Source: Deroplatys truncata
Lineage: Eukaryota > Arthropoda > Insecta > Mantodea > Mantidae
Assembly (NCBI GenBank): GCA_030765065.1
Contig: CM060990.1
Location: forward strand, 5,202,001-5,266,000
DNA: 64,000 nt
Direction: 5' to 3'
The notes beneath the pieces are model-generated. The model worked only from the letters and a program-made list of their open reading frames with translations, ran no database searches and had not been told where the DNA came from. Shown one piece after another: positions 43,774 through 57,576 of the stretch. Numbering within the stretch: position 1 is the stretch's first letter; every line of letters begins with the position of its first letter. Position numbers and translations under genes: made by a program.

Positions 43774-44075
43774 TAACTTGAAACTGTACAATATCTCCAA
43801 AACTAAGCGTTGTAGAAATAAATATCTTGAATAAAAGTCGCTTCATATTATGCGGGAAAGTAAATGCCATTAGTCGTGTTTTACTTGGAGGACGTTGTGG
43901 TGGTCATTTTAGGCACAATTTAATTTGACCCTAATTGACCCAAACAGACCATCACAACTTGCTCTAAATAAAACACGACTAATGACATTTACTTTCCCGC
44001 ATAATATCAAGCAACGTTTATTAAAGACGTTTCTTTCTACAGCGCTTAGTTTTGGAGATATTGTAGTCTCAACTT
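43774..44075. mobile_element. Foldback MITE inside arm 1
   Basis: Two roughly 120-base inverted arms starting AACTTGAAACTGTACAATATC and ending as its near complement (GATATTGTAGTCTCAACTT). They share CATTTACTTTCCCGCATAAT and AACACGACTAATG. Just before it is AGGGTGGGCCATTTAACTT, a phrase common at ends of arthropod MITEs. A mirror copy lies at 61933-62234 in arm 2 as part of the palindrome, not as a separate insertion. Confidence 0.7.
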
Positions 44076-47000
44076 ACTGTACACAAAATTTCATGCTTAA
44101 CTTTTATTACTTCCCTAGAAAAGGTTTTTTATTATTTCTTTTACTGTTTTGAAAAATTGCTCCACACAATAGATATTTTTTTTAAAAAAATGGATATTTT
44201 TAACGAAAGTCTTTAATAGCATATTAATAAATTATAGAGATGTTTAACCGTCGTACTAGTTTTGGAGAAAAGAAATGTTAAATATAGGACTTCAATTTCT
44301 TTCTTAAAGGTTACGCAATAGGAGAATTAATGTTTAATAGCATCACAACTAAGCCTGTAAACAAAAATTCATTTCATTGTTTTATGCTGTTATTTGTAAG
44401 CAGGTATATAAAATTTCATTCACTTATACCAAAACGTACATCGTGTGAAACAATCTGAAAATGAGAATGAGTCGAAAAATGAAAACCTGAGAAAACAGAG
44501 TTTAAAATTTATAATACTAAAATATCACTTTTACCTTATGCCGTTTAAAAAGCTTATACTGTATATGCAAGCCCTCCTCGTCTTTTTCCGCTCCTCTGCA
44601 GCTAATTTAGTATTTCAAGATTCCTGAAGCCGCTTTTGAGTGGATTGTTCTCTTTAATGAAATCAAAATTTGCCGTTATCATTACAACTATATAGGAAGC
44701 TGGGCTTACAGGCAAGCATTTACATGCCTTCGAAAGTCATATAATAGCTATATAAGCTACCTAGAACTAAATTAGAATGTTTGCAGTGTTTAGTAACCTA
44801 TATTTATGAATTTTATGAATAGTTGGGTACTTTTCACAATTGGATGTCCTTATCTTTGAAAAGATATTTTTTGATTTCTTTAATATCAATCATTTCGTCC
44901 AAGTTTAAGGTTATCCTACATTGTTTGCCCTTTCTAAGAACCCTATCATTATAAAAAGTATTGTTATAATGTAATATACATTATAACAATGTAGTTAGGG
45001 TTACAGAGAAAGAGAGAGAGGAGCAGATTCTGTTTTTATTGGCTAATGCAAAGGCAATAAAAATTATAAACACGTATTTATTTCGGTTGCATGGGACGGA
45101 GTTAGCCATTCTTAAGACGAAAAGTATTGTATTGCGTGCTTAGCAATTGCTAATAGCAATTCTACTCATAATTGCTGAGCTTGTTTTACAAAAGATGTCT
45201 TTTTCTGTATGATGCGAATGTGAAATACTCCTTTGCAAGAAAGTGTGGGACAAAATTCCATCCTCAATTTGCAAGGGTTATGCTTGCTAGTAGGACAATT
45301 ACCTATAATCTCGTGGACAAAGTCAAGAGAATTTCGTCTTCTGTTAACAAAACAATGAGTTCAACAACGTCATGTGGTGACTGCAGAAGAACTTGACAAA
45401 ATAGGGATATAAATATTAATGCAGTTCTAATGTTCACCATTTTCAACACATATTTTAATATATGCAAATCAAGCGTGAATGTTTGCAGACATTTTGTGTG
45501 AATTTCAGTTACTTTGCCAGCTGTCTGTGCATGAGGTGGAGGAGCGCCACACCCTCGCCCAGGACAAGGCCGCTGCGCAGTCGGTGTAATTTAACTTTAG
45601 ATTCACGGTTATAAGTTATGAAAATGAGCAACCCCTATCAGATCTTAAACTAGGTCTTCACCCCAGAAAGGTTAGGCTGTGCATTCAGTGAGACGGGAAA
45701 GGCATTCTTTAGCATAAACGGCTTCACAATGGTCAGATTATCAGCTCCGAAAAATACTCTTCTCAGTTGGAGCGATGAAGTGTCCATTCAGAGAAAAGAG
45801 CTCAGTTAGTAAACATTGAAAGAGTCGTCTTTCATCACAACAACACAGACAACATACTTCAATGATGACGGTTTTGAAACTCCGTGACTTCCATTGGGAT
45901 GTTGCCCCATTCACACCATTTCTCGAGACATTCATTGCCCTTGAACTGCTACCTTTTCAAATTCCAAAAATTCATAGCGGCAAATACCTCACTTCCTTGA
46001 AAAACTGCAAGCTCAATATGGAATAGATTCACCAACCAGAGAACTCTCATCTTTTGCAGAAATGGAATATACAAGCTTCCAGAGCGTGGAAATATATTGC
46101 TGATAACAATATATCATGCTGTTAAGTTCGTTTGCTAACACGTGTGACGTGAATGATCGTGTGTTTAATGTTTTCAAAACGTCCATCTCCCATGATAGAT
46201 GGTTTAGAAACTTCTCTGTTGTAGTTGTGCTAGGGTCGTCAGTGTTTTAAGGCGTTGTTGCTGTTTGAGAAGTGACGAAACTTAGCTCACGAGACTTCCA
46301 ATAAAATGTATGTATTCAAACCACCTCTGTACAATAGCGATTGGTGAAAATCACACTATTCATAGAAAAGTACACCTTGTTGTAATTATGTGAAGAGGTT
46401 CAAAAGCAAATACACCAAAACAAAAAGAAAAGAAAGAAAAAGGAAAACATATTGAAAAATTGGCGTGGACATGCGCCTTGGAGTATACTTTGCAAAATTT
46501 CAACTGCATTATTCTTTTTGGACACATAAAGTTTACAACGTTTTAAGTTATGATCCTAACTGTAAACAGCAAGCATCAAAATTGTATTAAATTAAAAAAT
46601 TGTCACGTCTACTGAATACAAAATTTCTTCCCTTCAATGCTTAAACTTTTGTTTATACGCAAAGAGTGTCAGATTTATAAGATATATACTTACAAAGCAT
46701 TCAATATGCACAACAAAACAAATTTGCATACAAAATTCACAATGTTTCAGATTATGGTGATAAATATATGCAACAGATATATATTTTCTACTACTTTGAA
46801 AGATAGCGTGGTTAGGTACAACCATGCTAGCTGTGTAACTAGTTTGTACCTAGTAACTTTGCTAGTTTCGTTGGATGGTAAAGAATTAATATTTAAACGC
46901 AATGTTCTAATTTTTATTCAGAAACTATGATTGTTGAAGAAAGAATAACTGTACGCCCGCATTTGTTGATTTTCAGCTTTATTATCATTATTTTACTTCT

Positions 47001-48639
47001 GATCAAAATTAGGATATAATGTCAAACGCCACCGTAGCCACGTATGTCATAGAAATATGACAAATACAACGTAAATAATCTTTATTTGCAGAAAACCATT
47101 CTCTCGTATTCTCAAGATGGTTAACTCTCCAGACCTCAGACCAACAGCTCAGCAGTGGCGTCAGTAGTAATAATATGGGAGATTCAGATACATTTGCATT
47201 GATCCTATTGACTGTGTAATCAAATATCCCTTTGTTCCACACAACACCCGCCACTACCCTCTTTGTGTTACTCTTCCATGCCGCCAATGGAGGTGACATG
47301 TAGCTGTCAGATTTGATTGAGAAGAGTATGACAAGAGATTGATAACGATCGTCCATGTGTAACCCTTTGTTTCACACCGCCCCCCCTCCCTCCTTTGTGT
47401 CACTTACCGCTAATGTAGGTGTCATGTAGCTATCACATTTGATTGAAGAGGGTTGATAGCGATCGTCCATGTGTAAGATTACCTCGCTTCAAGCTTTTGC
47501 TACCTTCTAAGACCCTCAGTCGCGTGCCGCTACCCCCCGTAAATCAATGGGAGAGGTTTAGGCCACAAAGACACCGCCAATTAAAGTTTAATTGAGCGTA
47601 CATGCAAACATTTTGTTAACAAATGTTTCTGGCATTCTTTAGCTGTATTTTCCCGACACCAGAAGTGCCTCCTCCCTCTCCTTTGTGTGGATGAAGTCCC
47701 CGCCACCAAAGTTCTAAATATTTGTCTCAATCAATCAGGAAATGTTCGTTCATGCATAACATCATCTAGCGTCTTGGAAATCAAGGATTTGAACGCTAAA
47801 AAAGGCTATATCGCACTCTAGCGTCCTAGATTCCCGGTATTACGTACCCTAAGGAACTGGACGACGGCCGGCTATCGATTAATAGAATTACTCCAATTGA
47901 GTACTTTTAATTGATACAGTACAAAGAGTTGATGTCGACAAGGTACCCCGCTCACCCCGCGCAAACACACGTGCCTACGCAAACATTCTTTTTTCTAAAT
48001 CTTAACTAAGCGACTATTACGAATTACGATTAATAAAACTTGTCCGATTCTGCTTTGAGGGAAATTATCAGTTTTATAAGAATACTACACCGCTGAGATG
48101 AATTAAAAATGCATGTGCAAAAGACAGAGTTAGAGTAAATGTTTACTTCAAAAAATACGCAAGACGCTAAAGTATTTAAAACGGATATGTTTCGGAAGCA
48201 TGATCACACCTCAGCCCTTGATGGTCCTCTCACTCGGACTGAACCACCTCAGAACAGCAGATGCTCGTATAGCTACCGCACCATAAAACCCATGGAGGAA
48301 CTGGATCCATGGCGATGGACTTGCCATCTCCTATGCAGGAGGACACTTAATCTCGTTTTTTCCCTATCCGCAATCCTACCCTATCTTTCTCTGTCACTGT
48401 ACAACTTGTTTGACCGCTTCCTGCATGAGATAAAGGTGCAAGCTGCCTTGATGTGCGCTTAGCGCACGCTTGACAAGATTTTAAAAAAATTAAAAAGGAG
48501 ATGTATGTTTGTCTATAAGCTGATCGAACAGGTGTATACAGGTTTAGACAGGGACTTTTGACTACCTTTAAACCGTGGGTTACAAGACATTATGTTTAAC
48601 AAAGGCAGCCTTAAAATTAAATATGACAATCTTTAGACT

Positions 48640-49420
48640 TACTGTAATTAACATGTATCTGGGGACTTTAAAACATGCCGACACTCGAGTTAAAATACAG
48701 GAGCCTTCAAAACAAACATTCGCTTTGAGAAAATATATAATTACCTCAAAATGTAAATAAAATGGATCTGGAGACTTCAAAACATGCGGAAGCTCGAGGT
48801 AAAATTCAGCGGTCTTCAAAACATCCATTTCTACAAAGGGAAATATAAAAATAACCTTGATCTGGGAAAATTAAAACATGGGAACATTCGGATAAAATAC
48901 ATAGGGCTTCAAAATAGGCATTTCCTCTGAGAAAATATGTAAGTATCGCAAAAATGTAAATAAACTGGATCTGGGGATTTTAAAACATGCGGACACTCGA
49001 GCTAAAATCAGCCAAGCTTCAAAACATGCATTTCCTCTGAGAAAATATATAAGTATTACAAATATGTAAATAACCTGTTTCTAGGGACTTTCAAACATGC
49101 AGACACTCGGATAAAATACAGAGGGCTTCCAAACGGGCATTTTCTCTTAGAAAATATATAAGTATTGCAAAAATGTAAATAACCTTAATCAAGGGACTTA
49201 TAAAAGTTACGGACACTCGAGCTAAAGATACAAGCAACCTTCAAAACATGCATATCTTCTGAGAAAATATAAGTATGGGAAATATGTAAATAACATGTAT
49301 CTAGGGAATTTAAAACATGTAGACACTCAAGAAAAATACATAAGGCATCAAAATAGGCATTTTATCTGAGAAAATATATAAGCATTGCAAAAATGTAAAT
49401 AACATGGGTCGGGGACATTA
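48640..49420. repeat. Tandem repeat, about 112-bp units (arm 1)
   Basis: The phrase CTGAGAAAATATATAAGTATT followed by GCAAAAATGTAAATAAC and GGGGACTTTAAAACATGCGG returns about every 112 bases from 48,640 (about seven units), with further units at 50,640-50,950. Arm 2 holds the same array in inverse orientation at 53,760-54,260 and 55,490-56,110. Confidence 0.75.
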
Positions 49421-49434
49421 AAACATACGATGAC

Positions 49435-50425
49435 GATAGAAGTATTGAATACTCTGGCAGGGGATCGAACTATGGGAGGGCTTCAAATATAAATTTGATA
49501 TCCGTTTTTAAAAACTTTTTTTCTAAAATCGTACATCAGCAGTCTTCGAGATATGCGCCAATAAGTTATACCGTTGTTTTTAACATTCTTGCCAAATATG
49601 TTGTATACACCCTGTGATGGGTAAATCCAAACTCGGAAATTCCGCTTTCAAAGATATTCAGAGACCTGCTGTTTTCCACCTCAGAGGCGCCGGATTTTCC
49701 AAACAGCTCAAATTCACTTTTCAGAAAAGTGATTGCTGTGGGGAGATATAAAAATCATAGAGAAGATTGATTCTGATCTGAAATATTTAATACTGGTTGA
49801 TAATAAAGTTGAATGTGGAAAAAAACATTGAACATCGGAACCCTACCGATACAAAGGCTTTTATGAATAAAGAAACGTTTGTGTATAATATGGAATTAAA
49901 ATATATTGAATACCAGCGGGAACCGAACCCTGAACTCAAGCGATACAAACACTTTATGAATAAAGAAACGTGGGTATATATTGCATGTAGCTAAACGGTG
50001 GGATGGTGAGGTGTTTAAAACATGAATTTTTGCACACTTGAGGTAAAATACCGGGCACCTTCAAGCGTGCAGTCTTCGAGAAGTGAAATAATACGAGTAC
50101 ATCCTGAAATACAGAACTTAGCGTAAAAGTAAATAAGATGTGACGGGGACTTTAATACGTACGATGATGAAAGGGATATTGAATACTCTAGAGGGGAATC
50201 TAGCTATGGACGCTTCAAATATAAATTTGATATCCGCTTTTAAACCTTTTTTTCTAAAACCGCACACAAACCGTCATCGAGAAATGCGCCAGCGAGTTAT
50301 ACCGTTGTTTTAACATCCCTGCCAAATATGTTGTATACCCCTGAGGTTGTGTAAACCAGACCTCGGAAATTCCGCTTTTAAAGATATTCGGAGACGTCGG
50401 TCTTTCCACCCTTAATGGACTCAGG
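49435..50425. repeat. Direct duplication of about 260 bp inside arm 1
   Basis: 49,435-49,695 and 50,165-50,425 share ATTGAATACTCT, TTCAAATATAAATTTGATATC, TTATACCGTTGTTTT and GGAAATTCCGCTTT at about 85% identity, 730 bases apart. The counterparts in arm 2 are at 54,480-54,720 and 55,210-55,450. Confidence 0.65.
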
Positions 50426-51385
50426 ATTTTCAAACATTTCTCTTCGGTTTTTCAGGAAGGTGATAACATACTGCTGCAATAGCTTCCGTGGCATTTCCGA
50501 GAAAGCGGGCATTGTCTCTCTCCGATGTTCGATACCTGGTTACAGCATAGAGTATTTGTGGAAGCAAAAAAGGTATTACACTCACATGACTTTTTCACAA
50601 ACGCTCATTCCGAGGTCCACAACATAAAAACGATTTCCTATTTGAGAAAATATATCAATATTGCGAGAATGTAAATAACATGGACCTGGGGGTTTTGAAA
50701 CATGCAGACACTAGGGTAAAATACACGAGACCGCCAAAAATGTAAATTACAGGGATCTGGGAGACTTTAAAACATGTGGGCACTCGAGGTAAAATACAGC
50801 ACTCTTCAAAACGGAGATCTGCTCTGAGAAAAATATATAAGTATTGCAAATATGGAAATAACATGGATCTAGAGACTTTAAAACCTACGGACATAAGAGG
50901 TGAAATACAGCACATCTTCAAAACATGCATGTCAAGTGCAAGAATTGCTGGATTATTACCGATAATAAAGTGATTTTTATGGAGTGTTAAATAAGGAATG
51001 TGATTTGGAAGGGATGGTAAGAAGAGTATTGTATTTTGAATTAAAATGGGAGAAAGAATACAACTTAAGCACACATTCATTTCTTGGACATTCTCTTAAA
51101 GCTACTTCATTATCCAGGATATAGAGTGCTGTTATTAAACACCCGTAGAGGGAAGAAAAAGCCATTTGAGTGTATCACATCAGATGTTTTCTTTACATGT
51201 TATAGATATATGTAAGGATCTTTAAGTAATACTTTATAATAAATTAACTATCGTAGTTATTTCCAAGTATTATTTCCTTCTTCAGTGCTGTAATCAAGTT
51301 TTCAAGTTTGCTATTATTATTGTTACTGTAAAGAAAGCTTATCTGTTTATTTCATTTAAACAGACTGGTGTTTCAGACTTCGTCT

Positions 51386-53282
51386 AGAAATTTTTAACAC
51401 ATGATTTCAGTCTAATTATATAATATATAAATTCGGATTTTCAAGCGCAGATATTACTGAATTATCACCATATGGAAACGTCAAATTAGTAAACACACGA
51501 CTTCCACTGTATTCCGAATCCTCACCCGCAGGAGACTCAAGTGTGGGTCAGAGATCGAGCGTGGATATTACTAAATTTTCCCCATATGGAAACGTCAATA
51601 TGTAAACACACAACTTCCGCTATAGTCTTATTCCTCGGCTGCAAGAGACTCAAGTGTAGGTCTGAGAGTCGATTTAGTATAACATTTTCCTCTATACATC
51701 TTAAGTCTTGACGAAGAACGATTCTTTAAAATCCAACCGCATATACATCATTTAACGACTCGTCTTCCTCCGAGTGTAAGGGTTGAAAAATCGAGTTTCT
51801 CATAAACGGGTTGCACCGATTTTCTCCCCAAATAGCTCATGCTGAAACTCTAATAGAAATTAAATGAATACCTGAATGCTAACGCTCGAAGGAATTAAAA
51901 GCGAATGAATTGACAACATGCAACTATGTATATATCTCGAAAGATGGTGACGGAGGGGAGCATCGGTATATTCATAGCAGGGCAAAGGATGCTCCGGAAA
52001 CATTCGTCATCCAGACAGCGATTGGTCTCAGGATCCGTAGACGTGAGGTTGGTCGGAGCAGACTCCCGTTCAAAAATTCAAAAGGTAGGGATCCCTCACT
52101 TTGCCTATAATGTCTACTGGACCACCCTAACCACGTAAAATGCCGTAACCAGAGGAAAAAGATACTCTCTGGAAGCATTCGCCATTCAGAAAGTGATTGA
52201 TCTCAGAGTCAGTACACGTGAGGTTGAACGGAACAGGCTCCAAGTTCAAATCTTTAAAGAGTAGGGTCCCACCCATTGACTGTCATGCCTCCTGGACCGT
52301 CATAACCACGCAACATCGCGTAACGCCACTTAACATCCGGTAGCACCAACACGCAACACCACGTAACATCACGTAACACCGAGTAACATCACGTAACATA
52401 ACCATGTAACACCCCGTAACATTACGTAACCAGAAACGTAACCAAACGTAACCAGAAGACACAGGCGTTGAGCAGAGCAAAAGGATGCTTTCTGGAAACA
52501 TTCGTCATCCAGACAGGGATTGGATCTCTCCCTACGTATGATGTACAGATCTATACCGATCGCCAACTGTATCCTTCACAATGTAACAGATCGTCGACAA
52601 GTAGATGACAGAGACGCGCGAGAAGCTGGAACGGTCATCTAGCTGGAAATGTTAGGGACACCTAGCGCAATGCAGGCTGCCCAGTACTATACCGACCACC
52701 AAACACATCCTTCAGAAGGCAACAAATCGTCGACATTAGATTGCAGAGTCGAACGAGCAGTTGGAACGGTCATCAAGCTGTCACTATTAGGGACACCTAG
52801 CGCAATACAGGCTGTACACTACTATACCGACCACCAACCCCATCGTTTAGAAGGCAACAGGTCGTCGACATGGCAGAAGCACGCGAGGAGCTGGAACCTT
52901 CCGAGAGCTGAGCAAAAGTGCCAGTCCTTCACGCCCAATATATAATGGGATGCTGAGGACCACAGTAGTTAAAGAGCGTCCATAAATAAAACACAATTTA
53001 TTTTAATACGATAGGTTACGCCGTTTTTTACAGATTGGTTCTCGATATTAAAGCTCTTCGTTGGCTTGTGAGAAAAACTTTTTTCGTCGAATATTTGTGG
53101 AAAGAGAGATAGTTCCGGACGAACGAGAGCCGTATTAAAACTTATCTGCCATCAGTAAACACGTCTTTTCAAATAATTTTCATTCAATCATAAAAGATTT
53201 TCCAGTCAGAACAGGATTTTTCTCTGACGGACCTGTTATTTTTCCTGGAGCAATGCAGGATCCCATAATATTTAAACGAGGG
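51386..53282. repeat. Palindrome spacer with several tandem repeats
   Basis: Unique to the centre of the inverted repeat. It holds a two-copy repeat of about 118 bases (51,443-51,670; shared CCATATGGAAACGTCAA and GGAGACTCAAGTGT). A repeat of about 190 bases follows (51,975-52,290, with a third start near 52,485). The CGTAACA minisatellite is at 52,300-52,460, and three copies of a roughly 138-base unit are at 52,540-52,912 (GTCGACA recurring at about 52,591, 52,730 and 52,867). A SINE tail lies at 52,918-53,006. No gene recognised. Confidence 0.65.
52918..53006 (+). mobile_element. SINE tail fragment
   Basis: TTCACGCCCAATATATAATGG to the AGAGCGTCCATAAATA tail matches the 3' part of the SINE at 15804-16103. 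The head and body are missing. Confidence 0.75.
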
Positions 53283-53331
53283 TTGAAACACCAGTCTGTT
53301 TAAATGAAATAAACAGATAAGCTTTATTAAC

Positions 53332-53357
53332 AATAATAATAATAATAATAATAATAA

Positions 53358-53392
<35 letters not shown>

Positions 53393-53393
53393 A
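53332..53393. repeat. (AAT)n(AGT)n microsatellite
   Basis: About nine AAT then about eleven AGT units. Arm 1 has only a short ATT run at the matching place (about 51,311), so the microsatellite expanded in arm 2. Confidence 0.85.
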
Positions 53394-56300
53394 ACTTGAT
53401 TACAGCACTGAAGAAGGAAATAATACATAGAAATAATTACGATATTTAATTTCTTATAAAGTATTACTTAAAAAATCCTTGCATATATCCACGTGTAACG
53501 AAAACATCTGATGTGATACAGTCGAATGGCTTTTTCTTCCCTCTACGGGTGTTTAAGAACAGCGCTCTATATACTGGGTGTTGAAGTGGCTTTAAGAGAA
53601 TGTCCAAGAAATGAAGGGGTGCTTAAGTTGAATTCTTTGTCTCATTTTAATTCAAAATGCAATACTTCTCTTACCTTCCCCTCCAAATTACATTTCTTTG
53701 GTTAACATTCCATAATAAATCAGTTTATTATCGGTAGCAAAAATGCAATTCTTGTATTTGACATGCATGATTTGAAGATCCGCTGTATTTTAGCTCTAAT
53801 GTCCAAAGCTTTCAAGGTCCCTAGATGCATGTTACTTACATATTTGCAATACCTATATATTTTACTCAGAGCAAATGCCTGTTTTGAAGGGCGCTGTATT
53901 TTACTTCGAGTGTCTGCATGTTTTAAAGTCCCCCAGATACCTGCTATTTACTATTTTGACGCTCTCTGTATTTCGCCCGAGTGCCCCGCATGTTTTAAAT
54001 TCCACATATTTATGTTATTTACATTTTAGCAATACTTATATGTTTACTAGAATGAAATACAGGTTTTGAAGATCCTTGTATTACAGTTCCAGTATCCGCA
54101 TGTTTTAAGGTCCCCAAATACTTGTTATTTGTATTGTTGCAATACTTATATATTTATGGTCTCCTGTATTTTACCGAGCGCCTACATGTTTTAAAGTCCC
54201 CAGAACCATGTTATTTATATTTTTTGCAATACGTATATATTTTCTCAAATGAGAAATCGTTTTTATGCTGTGGACCTAGGAATGCGCGTTGGTGGAAACA
54301 GACATGTGGGTGTAATACACTTTTTTCTTCCACAAATACTCTATGCTGTACCCAGGTATCGAACATCGGAGAGAGACAGTGCACGCGTTCTCGGATATGC
54401 CACGGAAGCTATTGTAACAGTATGTTATTAGCTTCCTGAAAAACCGAAGAGAACTGTTTGGAAATCCTGAGTCCTTTAAGGGTGGAAAAACCGACTTCTC
54501 TGAATATCTTCAAAAGCGGAATTTCCTAGGTCTGGTTTACGCAACCTCAGGGATATACAGCATATTTTAGCAGGGGTGTTAAAAACAACGATAGAACTCG
54601 CTGACGCATCTCTCGAAGACGGCTGATGTGCGTTTTCAGAAAAAAGGTTTAAAAACGGATATCAAATTTATATTTGAAGTGCCCATGGCTAGATTCTCCG
54701 CTTGAGTATTCAATACCGCTTTCGTCGTCGTACGCTTTAAAGTCCCCGTCACATGTTATTTACATTTACGCTAAGTTCTGTATTTTAGGATGACTCGTAT
54801 TATTTCACTTCTCGAAGACTGCACGCCCGAAAGTGCCGGTATTTTACCTCGAGTGTGCGAAAATTCATGTTTTAAACACCTCACCATTTCCACCCTTTAC
54901 CTACATGCAATATATGCCCACGTTTCTTTATTCAAAAAGCATTTGCATCGCTTGAGTTCAGGGTTCGTTTCCCGCTGGTATTCAATATATTCTAATTCCA
55001 TACTATACACATACGTTTCTTTATTCATAAAAGCCTTTGTATCGGTAGAGTTCCGGTGTGCAATGTTTTTTTCCACATTCAACTTTATTATCAATCAGTA
55101 TTAAATATTTAAGATCAGAATAAATGTTTCTTATGATTTTTATATCTCCCCAAAGCAATCAAGTTCCTTAAAAGTGAACTGGGCTGTTTGGTAAATCCTG
55201 TACCTCTAAGGGAAAAAAACACAGGTCTCTGAATATCTTTGAAAGCGGAATTTCCGAGTTTGGATTTACCCATCTCAGGGGGTATACAGCATATTTGGCA
55301 GGGGTGTTAAAATCAAAGGTATAACTCATTGGCGCATTTCTCGAAGACCGCTGGTGTGCGTTTTTAGAAAAAAGTTTTTAAAAACGGATATCAAATTTAT
55401 ATTTGAAGCCGTTCCATAGTTCGATCCCCTGCTAGAGTATTCAATACCTCTTTCATCATCGTATATTTTAATGTCCCTGGTCCATTTATTTACATTTTTG
55501 CGATACTTATGTATTTTCTCAGAGGAAATGTCTGCTATGAAGCCCTCTGTATTTTACCCGAGTTTCTGCATGTTTTAAAGTCCCTAGTTTCATGCTATTT
55601 ACACATTTGCAATACTTACATAGCTTCTCAGAGGAAATGCATGCTTGGAGGGTTGCCTGCATTTTTGATTCGAGTGTCCGCATGTTATAAAATCCCCAGG
55701 CCATGTTATTTCCATTATTGACAGTCTCCTGTATTTTACTTGAGTGTCCGAATGTTTTAAAGCCCGCAGATCCATGTTATTTGCATTTTTGCAATACTTA
55801 TATGTTTCCTCAGAGGAAACACCTGTTTTGAAGCCCTTATTTTACCAGACTTTCTGCATGTTTTAAAGTCCCTAGATCCAGGCTATTCTCATATTTGCAA
55901 TACTTATATATTTTCTCGGAGAAAATGCATGTTTTAAAGACCGCTGTATTTTACCTCAAGTGCCCACATTTTTAATGCCCCCAAAATCCATATTATTTAC
56001 ATTTCTGGGGTACTTATATATTTTCTCAGAGGGAATGTCTGTTTTGAAGTCTCCTGTATTTTACTTCGAGTGTCCGCACGTTTTAAAGTCCCCAGATCCA
56101 TGTTATTTACATTTAGTCCAAAGATTGTCATATTTCATTTTAAGGCTGCCTTTGTCAAGATAATGTCTTGTACCCCACGGTTTAAAGGCGGTCAAATGGC
56201 CCTGTCTAAACCTGTATACACCTGTTCGATCAGGTAGTATAGACAAATATACATCTCCTTTTTAAATTGTTTAAAAGTATGTCAAGCGTGCGTTAAAGGT

Positions 56301-57523
56301 ACATCATGGCGGCTTACGTCTTTATCACATGCAGGAAGCGGTCAAACAAGCTGTACGGTGGCAGAGAGAAATAGGGTAGAAGTGGGGTAGGGAAAGCGAA
56401 ATTAACTGTCCTACTGCATAGGAGATGGTAAGCCTATCGTCATGAATCTGGTTTCCTCTATGCGTCTTATGGAGGGGATAGCTTTAACGAGCGGCTTGCT
56501 GTTCTGAGGTGGTTCAGTCCGAGTGAGAGGGCCTTGGAGGGCTGAGATATGTCATGATTCCGAAAAAATATCCGTTTTAAATACATTAGCGTCTTGCACA
56601 TTTTTGAAGTAATCATTTACGCTAACTCTGTCTTTTAGACATGCATTTTTAATTCATCTAAGAGGTGTACTATTCTTATAAGTCTGACATTTTCCCTCAA
56701 AGCATAATTAGACAAGTGTTATTAATCCTAATAATTATACAGTCGTAATAATCGGTTAGTTAAGTTTTAGAGAAAAGTTGTGCGTGGGCACATGTGCTTG
56801 CGGGGGTGAGCGGAGTACTTTATCGACATCAACGATTTATACTATATCAATAAAAAATACTCAATTGGAGTAATTATATTAATCAATTGACGACCTGCGT
56901 CCAGTCCTTTAGAGTACGCCATACGGAAATGCAGGATGCTAGAGTGCGATATAGTCTTTTTAGGGTTTAAATCCTTGATTTCAATGACGCTAGATGATGT
57001 TATGCATGGACGAAAATTACCTAATTAATTGACATGGATATTTAGAATTTTGGCGGCGAGGAATTCACCCACACAAAGGAGAGGGAGGAGGGGCACTTCT
57101 TGTGCCGGTAAAATGCCGCCAAAGGGTGCCAAAAACATTTGTAAACACACATTTTTATATGTAATCTTTAATTGGCGGTGTCTTTGTGACCTAAACCTCT
57201 CCCATGGATTTACGGGAGTTGGGGGGACGCGACTGAGGATCCTAGAATGTAGCAAAAGCTTGAAACGAGGTAATCTTACATATGGACGATCGTTTCAACC
57301 GTCGTCAATCAAATGTGACAGCTACATTAGCGGTAAATGACACAACGGATGGAGGGTGCGGGCGATGTGAAACAATGGAAGATGTGACATGGAAGATCGC
57401 TATCCATCCCTTGTCAAACACTTCTCAATCAAATCTGACAGATACATGTCACCTCCATTAGCAGCATTTTAGAGTAACACAAAGAGGGGAGGGGCGGGCG
57501 GTGTGTGAAACAAAGGGATATAT

Positions 57524-57576
57524 GGAAAGGTAGAATCAGATGACTGAAAAATTCATTCATCTGATTCTACCTTTCC
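57524..57576. repeat. Perfect 20-bp hairpin, arm 2 only
   Basis: GGAAAGGTAGAATCAGATGA (57524-57543) and its exact complement (57557-57576) with a 13-base loop. The matching part of arm 1 (about 47,350-47,400) lacks it. Confidence 0.7.

Larger units (their letters stand above)
41942..51385 (+). repeat. Giant inverted repeat, arm 1
   Basis: Inverted partner of 53283-64000. From 41942 to 46587 it is nearly identical to 59421-64000 (coordinates sum to 106008 over most of this length, and to 105942 beyond a 66-bp indel near 43,110-43,190). From 46588 to 51385 it matches 53283-58380 at perhaps 80-88%, with many indels. I found no genes; the open frames are mirrored in arm 2 because of the duplication. 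The left limit is set by the window end, not by a seen boundary. Confidence 0.92.

Noticed and set aside
45172-45396. A 74-residue frame perfectly conserved at 60612-60836
   Set aside because: The conservation comes from the near-identical palindrome arms, not from selection on a protein. The same holds for the other mirrored frames in the outer arms.
47009-47356. A 115-residue minus-strand frame in the inner arm
   Set aside because: It is not conserved as a frame in the matching part of arm 2 and shows no known motif.
50655-51080. A 141-residue minus-strand frame
   Set aside because: It is built from the 112-bp tandem units and their flanks. The repeating peptide pattern follows the DNA repeat.
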